Positions 35,631-44,595 are shown, numbered from the stretch's first letter. The stretch: 64,000 nt of DNA from Nitratireductor aestuarii (GCF_014641695.1 NZ_BMIF01000002.1:310001-374000); one strand, 5' to 3'. Made by a program: numbers and translations. The notes: generated by a model not told the origin, from the sequence alone.

Positions 35631-37544
35631 TTAGTCCGGAAGACCGAACACGGTCAGCTGACCACCGAGAGCGGTGTAGTCAGCCAGAGCTGCGTAACCA
35701 CCCACTGCGCCGAGACCTGCGGTGCCGATCGCCTGCTGCTGATCGGTCGGAGCGCGGTCACCAGCCACTGCCTGCTGCCAGGCTTCCGCACCTTCAGCCT
35801 GCAGGAGGCCGCCCGCCAGACCGATACCGGCCCAGCCGCCGACGCCCGACAGAACAGCGAGGTACTGCTTGCCGTCATGCTCGAAGGTGTTCACGTTGCC
35901 GATGATGCCGGACGGGGTCTTGAACTTGTAGAGTTCCTTGCCTTCCGTATCGACGGCCTTGATGTAGCCTTCCAGCGTGCCGTAGAAGATCACGTCGCCA
36001 GCGGTCGCCAGAGCACCGGACCATACCGAGAACTGCTCAGGGATTGACCAGACGATTTCACCCTTGGCAGCATCCCAGGCAATGAAGTTACCCATGCCGC
36101 CATGGCTGTCTGGGGTCGGATACATGGACACCGATGCGCCGACGTAAGGCTGGCCGGCGGTATAGCTCACCCGGTAGGGCTCGTAGTCCATGCAGACGTG
36201 GTTGGTCGGCACGTAGAAGAGCTTGGTCTTGGGTGAGTAAGCAGCTGGCTGCTGGTCCTTGGTACCAAGAGCTGCAGGGCAGATGCCGGTGGTGTTGGTG
36301 TCTTCACCGTTCTGGTGGGTCGAGTACTCGGCAACTACCTGCGGACGCCCGTATTGGTCGCTGTTTGGATCCATTTCAACGTGGGTTGCCCAGTTGACCT
36401 TCGGATCATACTTCTCGGCAACGAGAAGCTCACCGGTTGCGCGGTCAAGCGTGTAGGCAAAGCCGTTGCGGTCGAAGTGAACCACTACGTCACGGGGTTC
36501 GCCGTTGATCTTCATATCGTCAACGAGAATGTTTTCATTCACGCCGTCGTAGTCCCATTCGTCATGGGGCGTCATCTGGTAGACCCACTTGGCGGTGCCC
36601 GTGTCTGCATCGCGCGCAAACAGGGTCATCGACCAACGGTTGTCGCCGGGGCGCTGTACCGGGTTCCAGGTGGAGGGGTTGCCGGTACCGTAATAGATAA
36701 GGTTCAGTTCAGGATCATATGCGTACCAGCCCCAGGTGGTGCCGCCACCGGTCTTCCACTGGTCACCTTCCCAGGTTGCAATGCCTGAGTCAGGTCCGAC
36801 TGGCTTGCCAAGATGGGTCGTGTTTTCAGGATCCATCAGCGTTTCAGCGTCCGGACCCGTGGAGTAGGCGCGCCAGGCGACGGAACCGTCAGACAGGTTG
36901 TAGGCCGTCACGTGGCCCCGGACGCCGAACTCAGCACCGGAGATACCAACCAGAACCTTGTCCTTGAACACCATGGGTGCGGAGGTACCGGACTCTGACA
37001 GGCTGCCGTCCTTGTGCTCGCCGTTCAGCACTTCCCAGACCACCTTGCCCGTCTTGGCATCCAATGCCACGAGGGTCGTGTCAGCCTGGTACTGCAGGAT
37101 CAGAGCAGGGCGGTCGCCTTCCGGCGGCGCATAGGCAACACCACGGTTGACGGTGTCGCAGCACATGATCGGAATAACATTGGCATCCTGCTGCGGCTCG
37201 TATTTCCAGAGGATCTTGCCGTCGTTATTCAGGTCAAGGGCATATACGATGTTCGGGAACGGCGTATTGAAGTACATCACGCCATCATGAACCAGTGGAC
37301 CACCTTCGTGGCCGCGCAGGACGCCAGTGGAGAAGCTCCACTTTACCTGCAGATTCTTCACGTTGTCCTTGTTTATCTGGTCAAGTTCTGAATACCGGGT
37401 GTTGGCGTAGTCGCCAGTCGGCATGATCCAGTTCTTTGAGTCTTTCGATAGCTCGATAAGCTGCTCATTGGCCTGTACGGCCAAAGGCGAGCAGCACATC
37501 AGCGCAGCCACCGATAAGAAGGCTGTAGTCTTGAGCACACGCAT
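35631..37544 (-). CDS. xoxF: lanthanide-dependent PQQ methanol dehydrogenase XoxF
   Basis: A 637-residue periplasmic PQQ enzyme that oxidises methanol to formaldehyde (possibly on to formate). The signal peptide ends AVQA. Seen features are the vicinal disulphide Cys128-Cys129 (IMCCDTV), metal ligands Glu205 (SGAEFG), Asn289 (GTGNPSTW) and Asp331, and the extra Asp333 in [11 protein letters not shown] that marks lanthanide-dependent XoxF; calcium-type MxaF has Ala here. Trp-docking repeats run throughout and the long C-terminus fits the XoxF5 clade. GGGAGG precedes the ATG. No mxaI or PQQ genes are nearby. Confidence 0.97.
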   Translation of the reverse strand: MRVLKTTAFLSVAALMCCSPLAVQANEQLIELSKDSKNWIMPTGDYANTRYSELDQINKDNVKNLQVKWSFSTGVLRGHEGGPLVHDGVMYFNTPFPNIVYALDLNNDGKILWKYEPQQDANVIPIMCCDTVNRGVAYAPPEGDRPALILQYQADTTLVALDAKTGKVVWEVLNGEHKDGSLSESGTSAPMVFKDKVLVGISGAEFGVRGHVTAYNLSDGSVAWRAYSTGPDAETLMDPENTTHLGKPVGPDSGIATWEGDQWKTGGGTTWGWYAYDPELNLIYYGTGNPSTWNPVQRPGDNRWSMTLFARDADTGTAKWVYQMTPHDEWDYDGVNENILVDDMKINGEPRDVVVHFDRNGFAYTLDRATGELLVAEKYDPKVNWATHVEMDPNSDQYGRPQVVAEYSTHQNGEDTNTTGICPAALGTKDQQPAAYSPKTKLFYVPTNHVCMDYEPYRVSYTAGQPYVGASVSMYPTPDSHGGMGNFIAWDAAKGEIVWSIPEQFSVWSGALATAGDVIFYGTLEGYIKAVDTEGKELYKFKTPSGIIGNVNTFEHDGKQYLAVLSGVGGWAGIGLAGGLLQAEGAEAWQQAVAGDRAPTDQQQAIGTAGLGAVGGYAALADYTALGGQLTVFGLPD

Positions 37545-37979
37545 TAAAAGTCCTCCCGACGATCAAAAGTGACAATCGCTGCGCAGGGCTTCTCCCAAGC
37601 GCTACACGCGACCATTATGTCAGGGGAATATTTCCGGCAGCGTGTCACGACCGAAGCCCAGGTGAGCAGCGGGCACCTTAAGCTGCCCACCTCACTTGGC
37701 CTACGAAAGACAAGCTCCGCTCCCTAGACGAAGAAGTCCTTTGAAGCCGGAAACAAAAATAGATTAAGACAGATTGTCACAACGCACAAGCTTAAAAGTC
37801 TGCCCCAAGATGTTGCAATGCAAAATATATTTATTGCAACGCAATATTGCTGATTTTTGTAAAATTCGGGAGTCAATCAGCAAGCAAAAAATTCTTTCAA
37901 GCAAGACTTTGGGTGTTAGTATGACTCAGCCAATGGACATATGAATTGTCTCGACAAGATGTCGATGCGGAGGAATTTC
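37545..37979. other. 435-base divergent regulatory region of xoxF
   Basis: AT-rich, non-coding region between xoxF (minus) and the 116-residue protein gene (plus). It contains the tandem TTGCN3GCAA palindromes described separately. No open frame is supported. Confidence 0.6.
37813..37850. promoter_or_regulatory. tandem palindromes, putative operator of the xox locus
   Basis: Two 11-base palindromes TTGCAATGCAA (37813-37823) and TTGCAACGCAA (37834-37844) are 21 bases apart, two helical turns on the same face. A third dyad, GCAATATTGC (37841-37850), overlaps the second. It is a candidate site for the regulator of xoxF and the divergent gene. Confidence 0.6.
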
Positions 37980-38330
37980 ATGAGAAAAAGGGGCCTGGCC
38001 GCAATGGGCGGTGTGCTCGGGATGCTTGCCGTCTCCGTCTCACCCGCCAGCGCGGCGAACGACTATCCTACGGTCGCAGTTGCAGACTACGTGGTGGCCT
38101 GCATGATCAGCAACGGCCAGACGCGTCAGGTGCTGGAGCGCTGTTCTTGCTCCATAGACGTCATCTCGTCCATCATGTCCTACGATGATTACGTGAAGGC
38201 GGAGACGGTTGCCCGCATGCAGCAGATGACCGGCGAACGAAGTGCAATCTTCCGTGAGACAGCACCTTCAAGGCAGTCTTTGGCGGCCATCAGGCGTGCC
38301 CAGGCGGAAGCCGATATCCGTTGTTTCTAA
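37980..38330 (+). CDS. small Cys-containing exported protein divergent from xoxF
   Basis: A 116-residue periplasmic protein. The signal peptide ends SPASAAND; the mature part has four Cys (VACMI, ERCSCSID and a C-terminal IRCF), enough for two disulphides. No haem CxxCH or known domain is present. GGAGGAAT directly before the ATG at 37980 fixes the start over upstream in-frame ATGs. Its place opposite xoxF with a shared control region suggests a role in methanol oxidation, but I cannot assign one. Confidence 0.75.
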   Translation: MRKRGLAAMGGVLGMLAVSVSPASAANDYPTVAVADYVVACMISNGQTRQVLERCSCSIDVISSIMSYDDYVKAETVARMQQMTGERSAIFRETAPSRQSLAAIRRAQAEADIRCF

Positions 38331-38339
38331 AGATTTCCG

Positions 38340-38549
38340 TCAGATCTTCCGCACAACATCCGGGTTTACGCATTCCCAGCGCTTGACGCGGAATCCGGGA
38401 TGGCTATCCATCCAGCGGGCGATGTGGGGCTGAGCGCGGACCATGCACTGCATCTCAGTGCCGTCGTTTTCAAAGTAGATGTGCTCGGTGCGGCAGTGGC
38501 TTGCATCGCTCGCAAGGCAAACTGTCAGCATGAGATCAAAGACAATCAT
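38340..38549 (-). CDS. small conserved-looking exported protein
   Basis: A 69-residue protein. A short hydrophobic start (MIVFDLMLTVCLA) may be a signal sequence, and the end has ARWMDSHPGFRVKRWECV, a pattern I associate with small uncharacterised alphaproteobacterial proteins. Four Cys are present. GGAGG sits six bases before the ATG at 38549, which decides against the ATG at 38561. It is convergent with the 116-residue protein gene, 9 bases away. Confidence 0.6.
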   Translation of the reverse strand: MIVFDLMLTVCLASDASHCRTEHIYFENDGTEMQCMVRAQPHIARWMDSHPGFRVKRWECVNPDVVRKI

Positions 38550-38818
38550 GGGCACCTCCATTCGGTGAATGGAACTTTATGCGTGTGTGCGGATTACTGC
38601 GGTGCCAGACAGTCGTCTTAAGTCTAAGCTAGGGTCCTTCGTGGAAGCCGTCAACGGAATAGAGGCAGAGCCTGAATTCCACAGGCGGACGGATGCGGCG
38701 TTGCTGTCCTTGACTTCCTGGTTGTGCCGGATAGCTTTGTGATATAGGGACGGAAACGGTTTAGGGGATCCGATACCCGAAAAATGGGCGCCCCCACAAG
38801 ATCAAGGATAGTAGTGAA

Positions 38819-39199
38819 ATGTTGCACAAATATATGCTTGCGCTCGTGCCAGTAGCGGCGCTCATGGCTGGTTCGGCCCATGCGCAGGACGCGGCCGCCG
38901 GTGAGAAGGTGTTTGCGAAGTGCAAGGCCTGCCACGTGGTGGAAGAAGACCAGAACAAGGTAGGTCCGTCGCTCAAGGGCGTAGTAGGCCGCAAGGCTGC
39001 TGCCCATGAGGGCTTCAAGTATTCGCCTGCAATGATTGAAGCTGGTGAAAACGGTCTCGTGTGGGATGAAGAGAACCTCGCCGAGTTCATCGCTAACCCG
39101 AAGGGCAAGGTGCCGAAGACCAAGATGGTGTTCCCGGGCCTCAAGAAGGAAGACGAGATCACCAATCTCATCGCCTATCTGAAGCAGTTCAGCAGCTAA
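38819..39199 (+). CDS. class I cytochrome c
   Basis: A 126-residue periplasmic c-type cytochrome of the c2/c550 type. The signal peptide ends SAHAQD. The haem motif is CKACH (Cys35, Cys38, His39) and the axial Met lies in KTKMVFPGL near residue 102, the usual class I layout. Located between xoxF and the lut-like operon, it may carry electrons from XoxG to the terminal oxidase; it could also be the general housekeeping cytochrome. Confidence 0.93.
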   Translation: MLHKYMLALVPVAALMAGSAHAQDAAAGEKVFAKCKACHVVEEDQNKVGPSLKGVVGRKAAAHEGFKYSPAMIEAGENGLVWDEENLAEFIANPKGKVPKTKMVFPGLKKEDEITNLIAYLKQFSS

Positions 39200-39252
39200 T
39201 CAGCTGATCGGAACGCCGCTCTGATGGCGGTCCGAACACGGCAGATTATCCG

Positions 39253-39283
39253 ATAGCCAGGCCTCGCGGTCTGGCTATTGTCG
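39253..39283 (+). terminator. terminator of the cytochrome c gene
   Basis: An 11-base stem (39253-39263 with 39268-39278, one G-T pair) and a TCGC loop, followed by TGTCGTTT. Confidence 0.75.
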
Positions 39284-39322
39284 TTTGGAGAAGTTGAGCG
39301 GCGTGGTTGGCCTGGAAAGAAG

Positions 39323-39976
39323 CTAACCCTTCTTGTCCGCGATCAACGGAACGATCGTATTCGCCAGACGGTAAAGGCGCTGTTCGATGAGCGTGGGAAC
39401 CTCGCAGACATAGGTGATGGACTGCGCGCGTTCCTGGAACATTCGGGTGCTGAAGTTGAAGGCTTCAGTCTGGCGCTGGACTTCCGTCGGGTTCGCCTTC
39501 GGATCGCGGGTGAGGGAATCAAGCGCAAGGTTTTCCTTGCGGATGCTGTCAGCCAGCCTGATCTGCTTTTGCGCAACGCGCTCGATGCCGGACATGACAT
39601 GCGAACGCTCCTGGTTCATGTGCTCGAACAGCCCTTCGGCGAGCTTGAAAAGCCGCTGATCGTGTTCTTCAGGCTTCAGCGATTCAGCGAAATCGCGAAT
39701 TCTCTGCTGCGCTTCCTCCATGGGGACGCGACGCTGCGCAAGCTCCTGAACGAGGTCGGCCACCTCCCGATCCTCCCGCCAGTCCTTTGCCTCCTCCGGA
39801 ATTTCCGGGCCGTTCCAGATCTGCGGCAGCGATAACTCGGGCACCTTGCGCTGGACGCAGGGCCAAAGATCTTCAGGTTCCGTCTGCTGCGATGGCTGTT
39901 GAGCCGCCGCCTGCGACAGAAGCAATGCAAGCACTGACATGACCACGCCCGTTGTTCGGGCAGGCAGACGCATCAT
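39323..39976 (-). CDS. exported helical protein of the lut/ped-like operon
   Basis: A 217-residue secreted protein with a signal peptide (residues about 1-25, ending QAAAQ). The mature part begins with LWPCVQRKVPELSLPQIWNGP and is otherwise mostly helical and charged, with a second Cys in YVCEVPT. It is the last gene of the ABC operon and overlaps the permease start by four bases. Exported proteins of this type accompany the lanthanide-uptake gene sets; the function is unknown. Confidence 0.75.
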   Translation of the reverse strand: MMRLPARTTGVVMSVLALLLSQAAAQQPSQQTEPEDLWPCVQRKVPELSLPQIWNGPEIPEEAKDWREDREVADLVQELAQRRVPMEEAQQRIRDFAESLKPEEHDQRLFKLAEGLFEHMNQERSHVMSGIERVAQKQIRLADSIRKENLALDSLTRDPKANPTEVQRQTEAFNFSTRMFQERAQSITYVCEVPTLIEQRLYRLANTIVPLIADKKG

Positions 39977-40839
39977 GAGTTTCCTCCTGCGGCCGGTTTA
40001 CGGGACATGAGCCCGCGCGAAGGATCATAGGCTATGACCGCTCCGGTGAGAAAGACAATAGTGCAGCCGGCAACAACCAATAATGATGTCATATGCAGCT
40101 GACCGTAGAAAGCAAAGCGAATCAGTTCCACGGCGTAGGTGAAGGGATTTGCCTGACAGATCTTGTAAAGGAGCGGACTTGCCTCCTGTATTCGCCACAG
40201 CGGATAAAGCGCTGAAGAGGCAAAATACATCGGGAAGATGACGAAGTTCATGATGCCGGCGAAATTTTCCAGCTGCTTTATAATCGAGGACAGCAGCATG
40301 CCGAGGGAGCCCAGCATCAGGCCCGCGAGCAGAAGCGCCGGCAGGACGGCGATGTAGCCGAAGGGCGGAGGCTTCACGCCCCAGAACCAGGCGATGCCAA
40401 GGAAGACGTAGACCTGGGCGAGCGACACGGCGACACCGGCCAGCAGTTTGGAAACGAGCAGATACCAGCGTGGGAAGGGACTGATCAGTAGCGTGCGCAT
40501 GTTGCCCATCTCACGGTCATAAACCATGGAGAGGGAGGACTGCATGCCGCTGAAAAGCAGGATCATGCCGGCGAGACCGGGCGTGATGTAGATTTCATAA
40601 AGCACATAGGTCTTGTAGGGCGGCACGATCGAGACGCCGAGCACCTGGCGGAACCCTGCGGCGAAGATGAAGAGCCAGACCAGCGGTCGCACGAGCGAGG
40701 AGATGAAACGCTCCCGCTGGTGCAGGAAGCGCAGCGCCTCGCGGATCAGGATCCCCTTCATGCAGGTGAGGTAGGGTCCAATCCCATAAGGGCGTGAGAG
40801 CGGCTCGGGCGTCGTGACCTGCGGAGTGTCAAGGCTCAT
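39973..40839 (-). CDS. lutF: ABC-2 type permease of the lut/ped-like system
   Basis: A 288-residue ABC-2 family permease with six hydrophobic segments (for example WLFIFAAGFRQVLGVS and PGLAGMILLFSGMQSSLSMVYDRE). The MGNMRTLLISPFPRWYLL loop is typical of this class. It pairs with the ATPase just upstream, overlapping it by 11 bases. The family is the PQQ-dependent-alcohol-dehydrogenase-associated permease (Ped in Pseudomonas, LutF in Methylobacterium). ABC-2 permeases are usually exporters, which is hard to square with uptake. Confidence 0.85.
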   Translation of the reverse strand: MSLDTPQVTTPEPLSRPYGIGPYLTCMKGILIREALRFLHQRERFISSLVRPLVWLFIFAAGFRQVLGVSIVPPYKTYVLYEIYITPGLAGMILLFSGMQSSLSMVYDREMGNMRTLLISPFPRWYLLVSKLLAGVAVSLAQVYVFLGIAWFWGVKPPPFGYIAVLPALLLAGLMLGSLGMLLSSIIKQLENFAGIMNFVIFPMYFASSALYPLWRIQEASPLLYKICQANPFTYAVELIRFAFYGQLHMTSLLVVAGCTIVFLTGAVIAYDPSRGLMSRKPAAGGNS

Positions 40840-41629
40840 GGCTCAGGACCTCCTGCAGCTCCACCTTCCGGCAAAGCTTGTTGAATGCTTCCTCCACGGT
40901 GAGGGTGCCAGCATGGGTCATGATCGCCTGCAGCGGCCCCGCCGCAGTTACAACACCCTGTCGCAGCATGACGCCATGGTCGCGAACGTCCACCTCATCG
41001 ATCAGGTGGGTGGCCCAGAGAACGCTGATGCCCTGGTTGGCCACGAGCTTGCGGATGAAGGCGACGATGCTCGCGCGGGACTGGATGTCGAGGCCCACGG
41101 TGGGCTCGTCCAGTAACAGAAGCCTCGGTTCGTGCAGCAGCGCGCGTGCGATCTCGACACGGCGCATTTGGCCGCCTGAGAGGCTGCGCACCTTGTCTTT
41201 CAGCCTCGTTTCCATTTCAACCGTGTGCAGCACCGCTTCAATACGCTGCTTGGTCTGCGCGTGGCTCAGACCATGGAGTGCGGCGTGATAGGCAAGGTTC
41301 TGCTTCACGCTCAGGTCCAGGTCGAGCGTGCGCGACTGGAAGACGATGCCGATGCGGCGGAGCGCCTCACGGGGCTCCCGCGCAATGTCGTGGTTGAAGA
41401 TGCTGATGGAGCCCTTCTGGATACCGAATAGCCGGCTGATGAGCGAGAACAGCGTGGTCTTGCCCGCGCCGTTCAGCCCGAGGAGCATGGCGATCGATCC
41501 GGCTGGAACGGAAAAGTTCACGTCCTTGAGGGCAGGGTGCCTGCCATAGGAATGGCTGACACCCTGGACCGCAATGGCAGCGGGCTCGTTTCCCCCCGGA
41601 AATGGATGGATGTGCTCCATGTGCTCCAT
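40829..41629 (-). CDS. lutE: ABC transporter ATP-binding protein of the lut/ped-like system
   Basis: A 266-residue ABC ATPase. Walker A is LLGLNGAGKTT, the Q-loop follows at VFQSRTLD, the signature is LSGGQMRR, Walker B is LLLLDEPTVGLD and the H-loop is WATHLID. The short His/Glu-rich start (MEHMEHIHPF) could bind metal. It is cytosolic and pairs with the downstream permease. Genes around it support a PQQ-dehydrogenase-linked transporter. Confidence 0.9.
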   Translation of the reverse strand: MEHMEHIHPFPGGNEPAAIAVQGVSHSYGRHPALKDVNFSVPAGSIAMLLGLNGAGKTTLFSLISRLFGIQKGSISIFNHDIAREPREALRRIGIVFQSRTLDLDLSVKQNLAYHAALHGLSHAQTKQRIEAVLHTVEMETRLKDKVRSLSGGQMRRVEIARALLHEPRLLLLDEPTVGLDIQSRASIVAFIRKLVANQGISVLWATHLIDEVDVRDHGVMLRQGVVTAAGPLQAIMTHAGTLTVEEAFNKLCRKVELQEVLSHEP

Positions 41630-41665
41630 TGGGTGAGAACCCTGAGGGTTGCCACCCAGTTCCCG

Positions 41666-42145
41666 TTACTTGATGGTAATCGTGCCCTTCATGCCGCGAC
41701 CTTCAAGATCGGCGACATGCCAGGTGTGCATGCCCGGACGGACGGCGACGAATTGTACCTGGATCGTGCCCTTGGCATCGAACTCAAGCCAGGCTGGCGC
41801 GCCGTTCATGTGGACTTCAAGCTCTTCGATGACGATCTGGTTCATCCAGGCGTTGCGGAACAGGTCGGTGAAGAACTTGTACTCCAGATTTCCCTGGGAG
41901 GTAATCTTCCAGCGATAGGCCTGACCGGCAACGAGTTCAAAGTCGGTCTGGTTGACGGTGAAATCGTCATCTGCCGAACCGAGGATCAGTTCGGGAAGAT
42001 CCTTGCTCGCCCTGGTTACCTGCTGCGTCGCCTGCGCCTGGGGGGCATCATCATCGTCGTCGTCCTTGTCCTGCGCCAAAGCCGGCTGGATGTGAAGCAT
42101 GGCCGCGATCGACGCTGCAACAAGGGCATAGAAATACTTACGCAT
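41666..42145 (-). CDS. cupredoxin-like exported protein with acidic N-terminus
   Basis: A 159-residue exported protein. The signal peptide ends QPALAQ and the mature protein starts with DKDDDDDDAPQ, a run of seven Asp residues in eight. The rest has a cupredoxin-like beta pattern ending with RPGMHTWHVADLEGRGMKG. The Cys ligand of blue copper proteins is absent, so a type 1 site is unlikely; two or three His and a Met could still bind a metal. GGAGGAG precedes the ATG at 42145. It sits between the YVTN protein and the ABC ATPase. Confidence 0.8.
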   Translation of the reverse strand: MRKYFYALVAASIAAMLHIQPALAQDKDDDDDDAPQAQATQQVTRASKDLPELILGSADDDFTVNQTDFELVAGQAYRWKITSQGNLEYKFFTDLFRNAWMNQIVIEELEVHMNGAPAWLEFDAKGTIQVQFVAVRPGMHTWHVADLEGRGMKGTITIK

Positions 42146-42216
42146 GAATTTCTCCTCCTTACATGGTTGGTCAGACAGGACAGCCTCCATGTCCCATATG
42201 CCTCAAGGCGTTGGCA

Positions 42217-43188
42217 TCAGTTTGGAGCAACAACCACGCCCCATGGCTGGTCCCCGACCGTTACCGACTGCACCGGTTCATCGGTTGCGACATCGATGAA
42301 GGTCACGTCGTTGGAAATGCCGTTCGTGCTGATGATGTACTTCTGGTCAGGGGTGAACGCGAGCTGCCAGACGCGCTGACCGACCAGCACATATTTGGTC
42401 ACTTCGTAGGTGCTGGTGTCGATCACGGCCACGCGGTTTGCCGGCCCAAGCGCCACATATGCCTTGGTGCCATCCTCGCTGATACGAACGCCGACGGGCT
42501 GGATCGATTCGGTGCGCAGGCCGGGGATCTCGAAGGTGATCTTGTGCTTGATTTCGCGGCTTTCATTGTCGATTACCGAAACCGTGCCGCCGATTTCAGC
42601 ACTGACCCAGACTTCCGAGCCGTCCGGATTGAACTCGGCAAAACGCGGACGCGAATCCACGAGCACGTTGTGGGTGATCTCATGCGTTTCCGTATCGATG
42701 AAGTGGGCCATGTTCGTCGTTTCCGACGTATTGACCAGCGTCTTGCCGTCCGGGCTCATGCCCATGCCTTCCGGCTCCACACCCACCGGGATCTCCACGA
42801 TCATGCGCTTGGTCTCGACGTCGATCACGGTGACGAGGTTGTCGTCCTCGTTGGCGACGTAAAGCCTCTTGCCGTCAGGCGACAGAACGAAGAGCTCAGG
42901 ATCCGGACCGGAGGGCAGGGTGCCGACGATCTTGTTCGTCGCGGTGTCGATGATTTCGACAGTGTCGTCATCGCTCGCGCAGAGATAGACGTACTTGCCG
43001 TCGTGCGAGATGGTAATGCCGCGCGGCCGCTGCCCCACGTTGATGGTCTCGATGACCTCCATGGTTTCCGTATCAACGATGGAAACGGAGTTCCCGCGCT
43101 CGTTCGAAATATAGGCCTTGTAGGCCAGAGCCGGCGTTGCAGTTGATGCCATCAGCGATATCGCTAAAAGCGGCAGATATCGTCGCAT
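42217..43188 (-). CDS. YVTN-type beta-propeller protein of the lut/ped-like system
   Basis: A 323-residue exported seven-bladed beta-propeller. The signal peptide is about residues 1-22 (SLMASTATPALA). Repeats of the YVTN pattern recur about every 42 residues: GRPRGITISHDGKYVYL, GPDPELFVLSPDGKRLYV and VEPEGMGMSPDGKTLVN. This matches the PQQ-dependent catabolism-associated beta-propeller family that always accompanies the ABC genes. It is presumably a periplasmic scaffold or metal-binding partner. Confidence 0.88.
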   Translation of the reverse strand: MRRYLPLLAISLMASTATPALAYKAYISNERGNSVSIVDTETMEVIETINVGQRPRGITISHDGKYVYLCASDDDTVEIIDTATNKIVGTLPSGPDPELFVLSPDGKRLYVANEDDNLVTVIDVETKRMIVEIPVGVEPEGMGMSPDGKTLVNTSETTNMAHFIDTETHEITHNVLVDSRPRFAEFNPDGSEVWVSAEIGGTVSVIDNESREIKHKITFEIPGLRTESIQPVGVRISEDGTKAYVALGPANRVAVIDTSTYEVTKYVLVGQRVWQLAFTPDQKYIISTNGISNDVTFIDVATDEPVQSVTVGDQPWGVVVAPN

Positions 43189-43230
43189 GCATTTCCTCCC
43201 TATTTGTTCTTGAACTGCCGAGTGCTTGGA

Positions 43231-44457
43231 TCAGAGCTGACATGCGGTCTCGGGTTGATCGACGCCGAGCGTGTCGAGTTCGGATACCTGATGCAGGAAA
43301 CCCTCCTGTGGTGACGTTGAGACAACCTGGCTGCCATCGCCAAGGAACACAGGCTGGCGAAGCTGCTGATTCCACTTGCGGTAGGTGAGCCGCTGGCCAC
43401 GGAATGCTGCGACCTGGAAGTCATCCGAGCGAATGAACTCGGCGAGCTTTTCCGTTTCCCCGCTCTGGGTGCGGGTGGCCGCTTCGCCGATGCTGCGCAC
43501 AGCCGTCCAGGCGTTCATGTCGACGGAGATCATGCGGCGCTTGACGGCCTTTTCGAACCGATTCTGGATCTGCGTCCCGCCCCATTGCTCGCTTGCCGGA
43601 TGCCAGGAGGAGGGCCGCAAGCCGGCGCTTCCTGCAACAGGCCTCGGAACCCACGTCCGATAGGGAAGATATCCGGCAAAGACCTCACTTTCGTCAGCCG
43701 CCAGCAACACGTCATGGGCCGGCAGGTCCTGGGTGAAGACCGGCATCAGGCGCTGGATCTGCGTTACGCCCGTGTCACTGCGGCGGGCCGTGCCTGTATC
43801 TTCGAACTCCTTTTCGGCCACGATGCTGCCGCCGAAACGTTCAGCGGCGCGGCGGAGCGCTTCCGCAAACAGCTTGTCCTCCTCATGGGAGCCATAGATC
43901 AGCACCCAGTTCCGCCACTGCTTCCAGATCAGGTACTGCGCCAGCCCGTCCGCCAGCATCGAATAGGTTGGTGCGGTATGGAAGACATTGGCGCGGCACT
44001 GTTCCTCACGCAACGCATCCTCGCGCGAAGCAACATTGAAAACAATGATGCCCTGCTCGCGGCCCGCATCGGCTATCGCCAGCAGTTGCTCAGCAGAAAG
44101 ATCGGCAAGCACGAATTTCACACCGCTCTGAACCATCTGGTTAAATGGTTCGACAGCATCTTCATTCGGTTTTATCTGTACCACATCGAGCGTAAACTTC
44201 TGACCGAGGAAGGAACCGGTGGTATTGTTATCGACAATCGCAACCTGGGCGCCGGCAACACCAGCATCGGCGGGTGGAATGTCCATGACGGACAGTGCCA
44301 GCTCCGGCTCATATGCGCGAAGGTAACCGATCTTGATTTCGATCGGCGTTTGACCGCCGGCTGCGTTTGACCCGCCCTGCGCGAACGCTGCGGAGACATT
44401 GAAGACGAAAAGAACCAAAAGAGGCAGCAAGAAGTTGGGCACTCTTTTATTTGTCAC
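43231..44457 (-). CDS. lutA: periplasmic substrate-binding protein of the lut/ped-like system
   Basis: A 408-residue periplasmic binding protein of the branched-chain-amino-acid (type 1) fold. A signal peptide covers about residues 7-26 (LLPLLVLFVFNVSAAFA). Sequence such as IVDNNTTGSFLGQKFTLDVVQ and the DVLLAADESEVFAGYLPY segment fit the PQQ-dependent alcohol dehydrogenase-associated ABC binding family. The start is a GTG at 44457 with AGGAGGG upstream. In Methylobacterium the counterpart LutA binds lanthanides; that role here is inferred. It is the first gene of the operon. Confidence 0.85.
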   Translation of the reverse strand: MTNKRVPNFLLPLLVLFVFNVSAAFAQGGSNAAGGQTPIEIKIGYLRAYEPELALSVMDIPPADAGVAGAQVAIVDNNTTGSFLGQKFTLDVVQIKPNEDAVEPFNQMVQSGVKFVLADLSAEQLLAIADAGREQGIIVFNVASREDALREEQCRANVFHTAPTYSMLADGLAQYLIWKQWRNWVLIYGSHEEDKLFAEALRRAAERFGGSIVAEKEFEDTGTARRSDTGVTQIQRLMPVFTQDLPAHDVLLAADESEVFAGYLPYRTWVPRPVAGSAGLRPSSWHPASEQWGGTQIQNRFEKAVKRRMISVDMNAWTAVRSIGEAATRTQSGETEKLAEFIRSDDFQVAAFRGQRLTYRKWNQQLRQPVFLGDGSQVVSTSPQEGFLHQVSELDTLGVDQPETACQL

Positions 44458-44563
44458 AACAACCCTCCTGCTGAAGATCGCATCTTCGCAGCCCAAATTT
44501 GTCAAATGGATAGGTGCCTAAACATCAGTCTAGTGAGATTGGATATTTTGACAATGGCATATA

Positions 44564-44595
44564 TTCCCGGTTCATATGGCAAAAGTTCCCGAACC
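44564..44595. promoter_or_regulatory. repeated TTCCCG element in the divergent lutA/mfnB region
   Basis: TTCCCGGTTC (44564-44573) and TTCCCGAACC (44586-44595) are direct repeats 22 bases apart in the short region between the lut-like operon and the H4MPT operon; GTTCCCGAAC (44585-44594) is also a dyad. A regulator site is possible. Confidence 0.35.

Noticed and set aside
37980-38330. Possible lanmodulin-like EF-hand protein near xoxF
   Set aside because: The small exported protein has no DxDxDG loops, so it is not lanmodulin.
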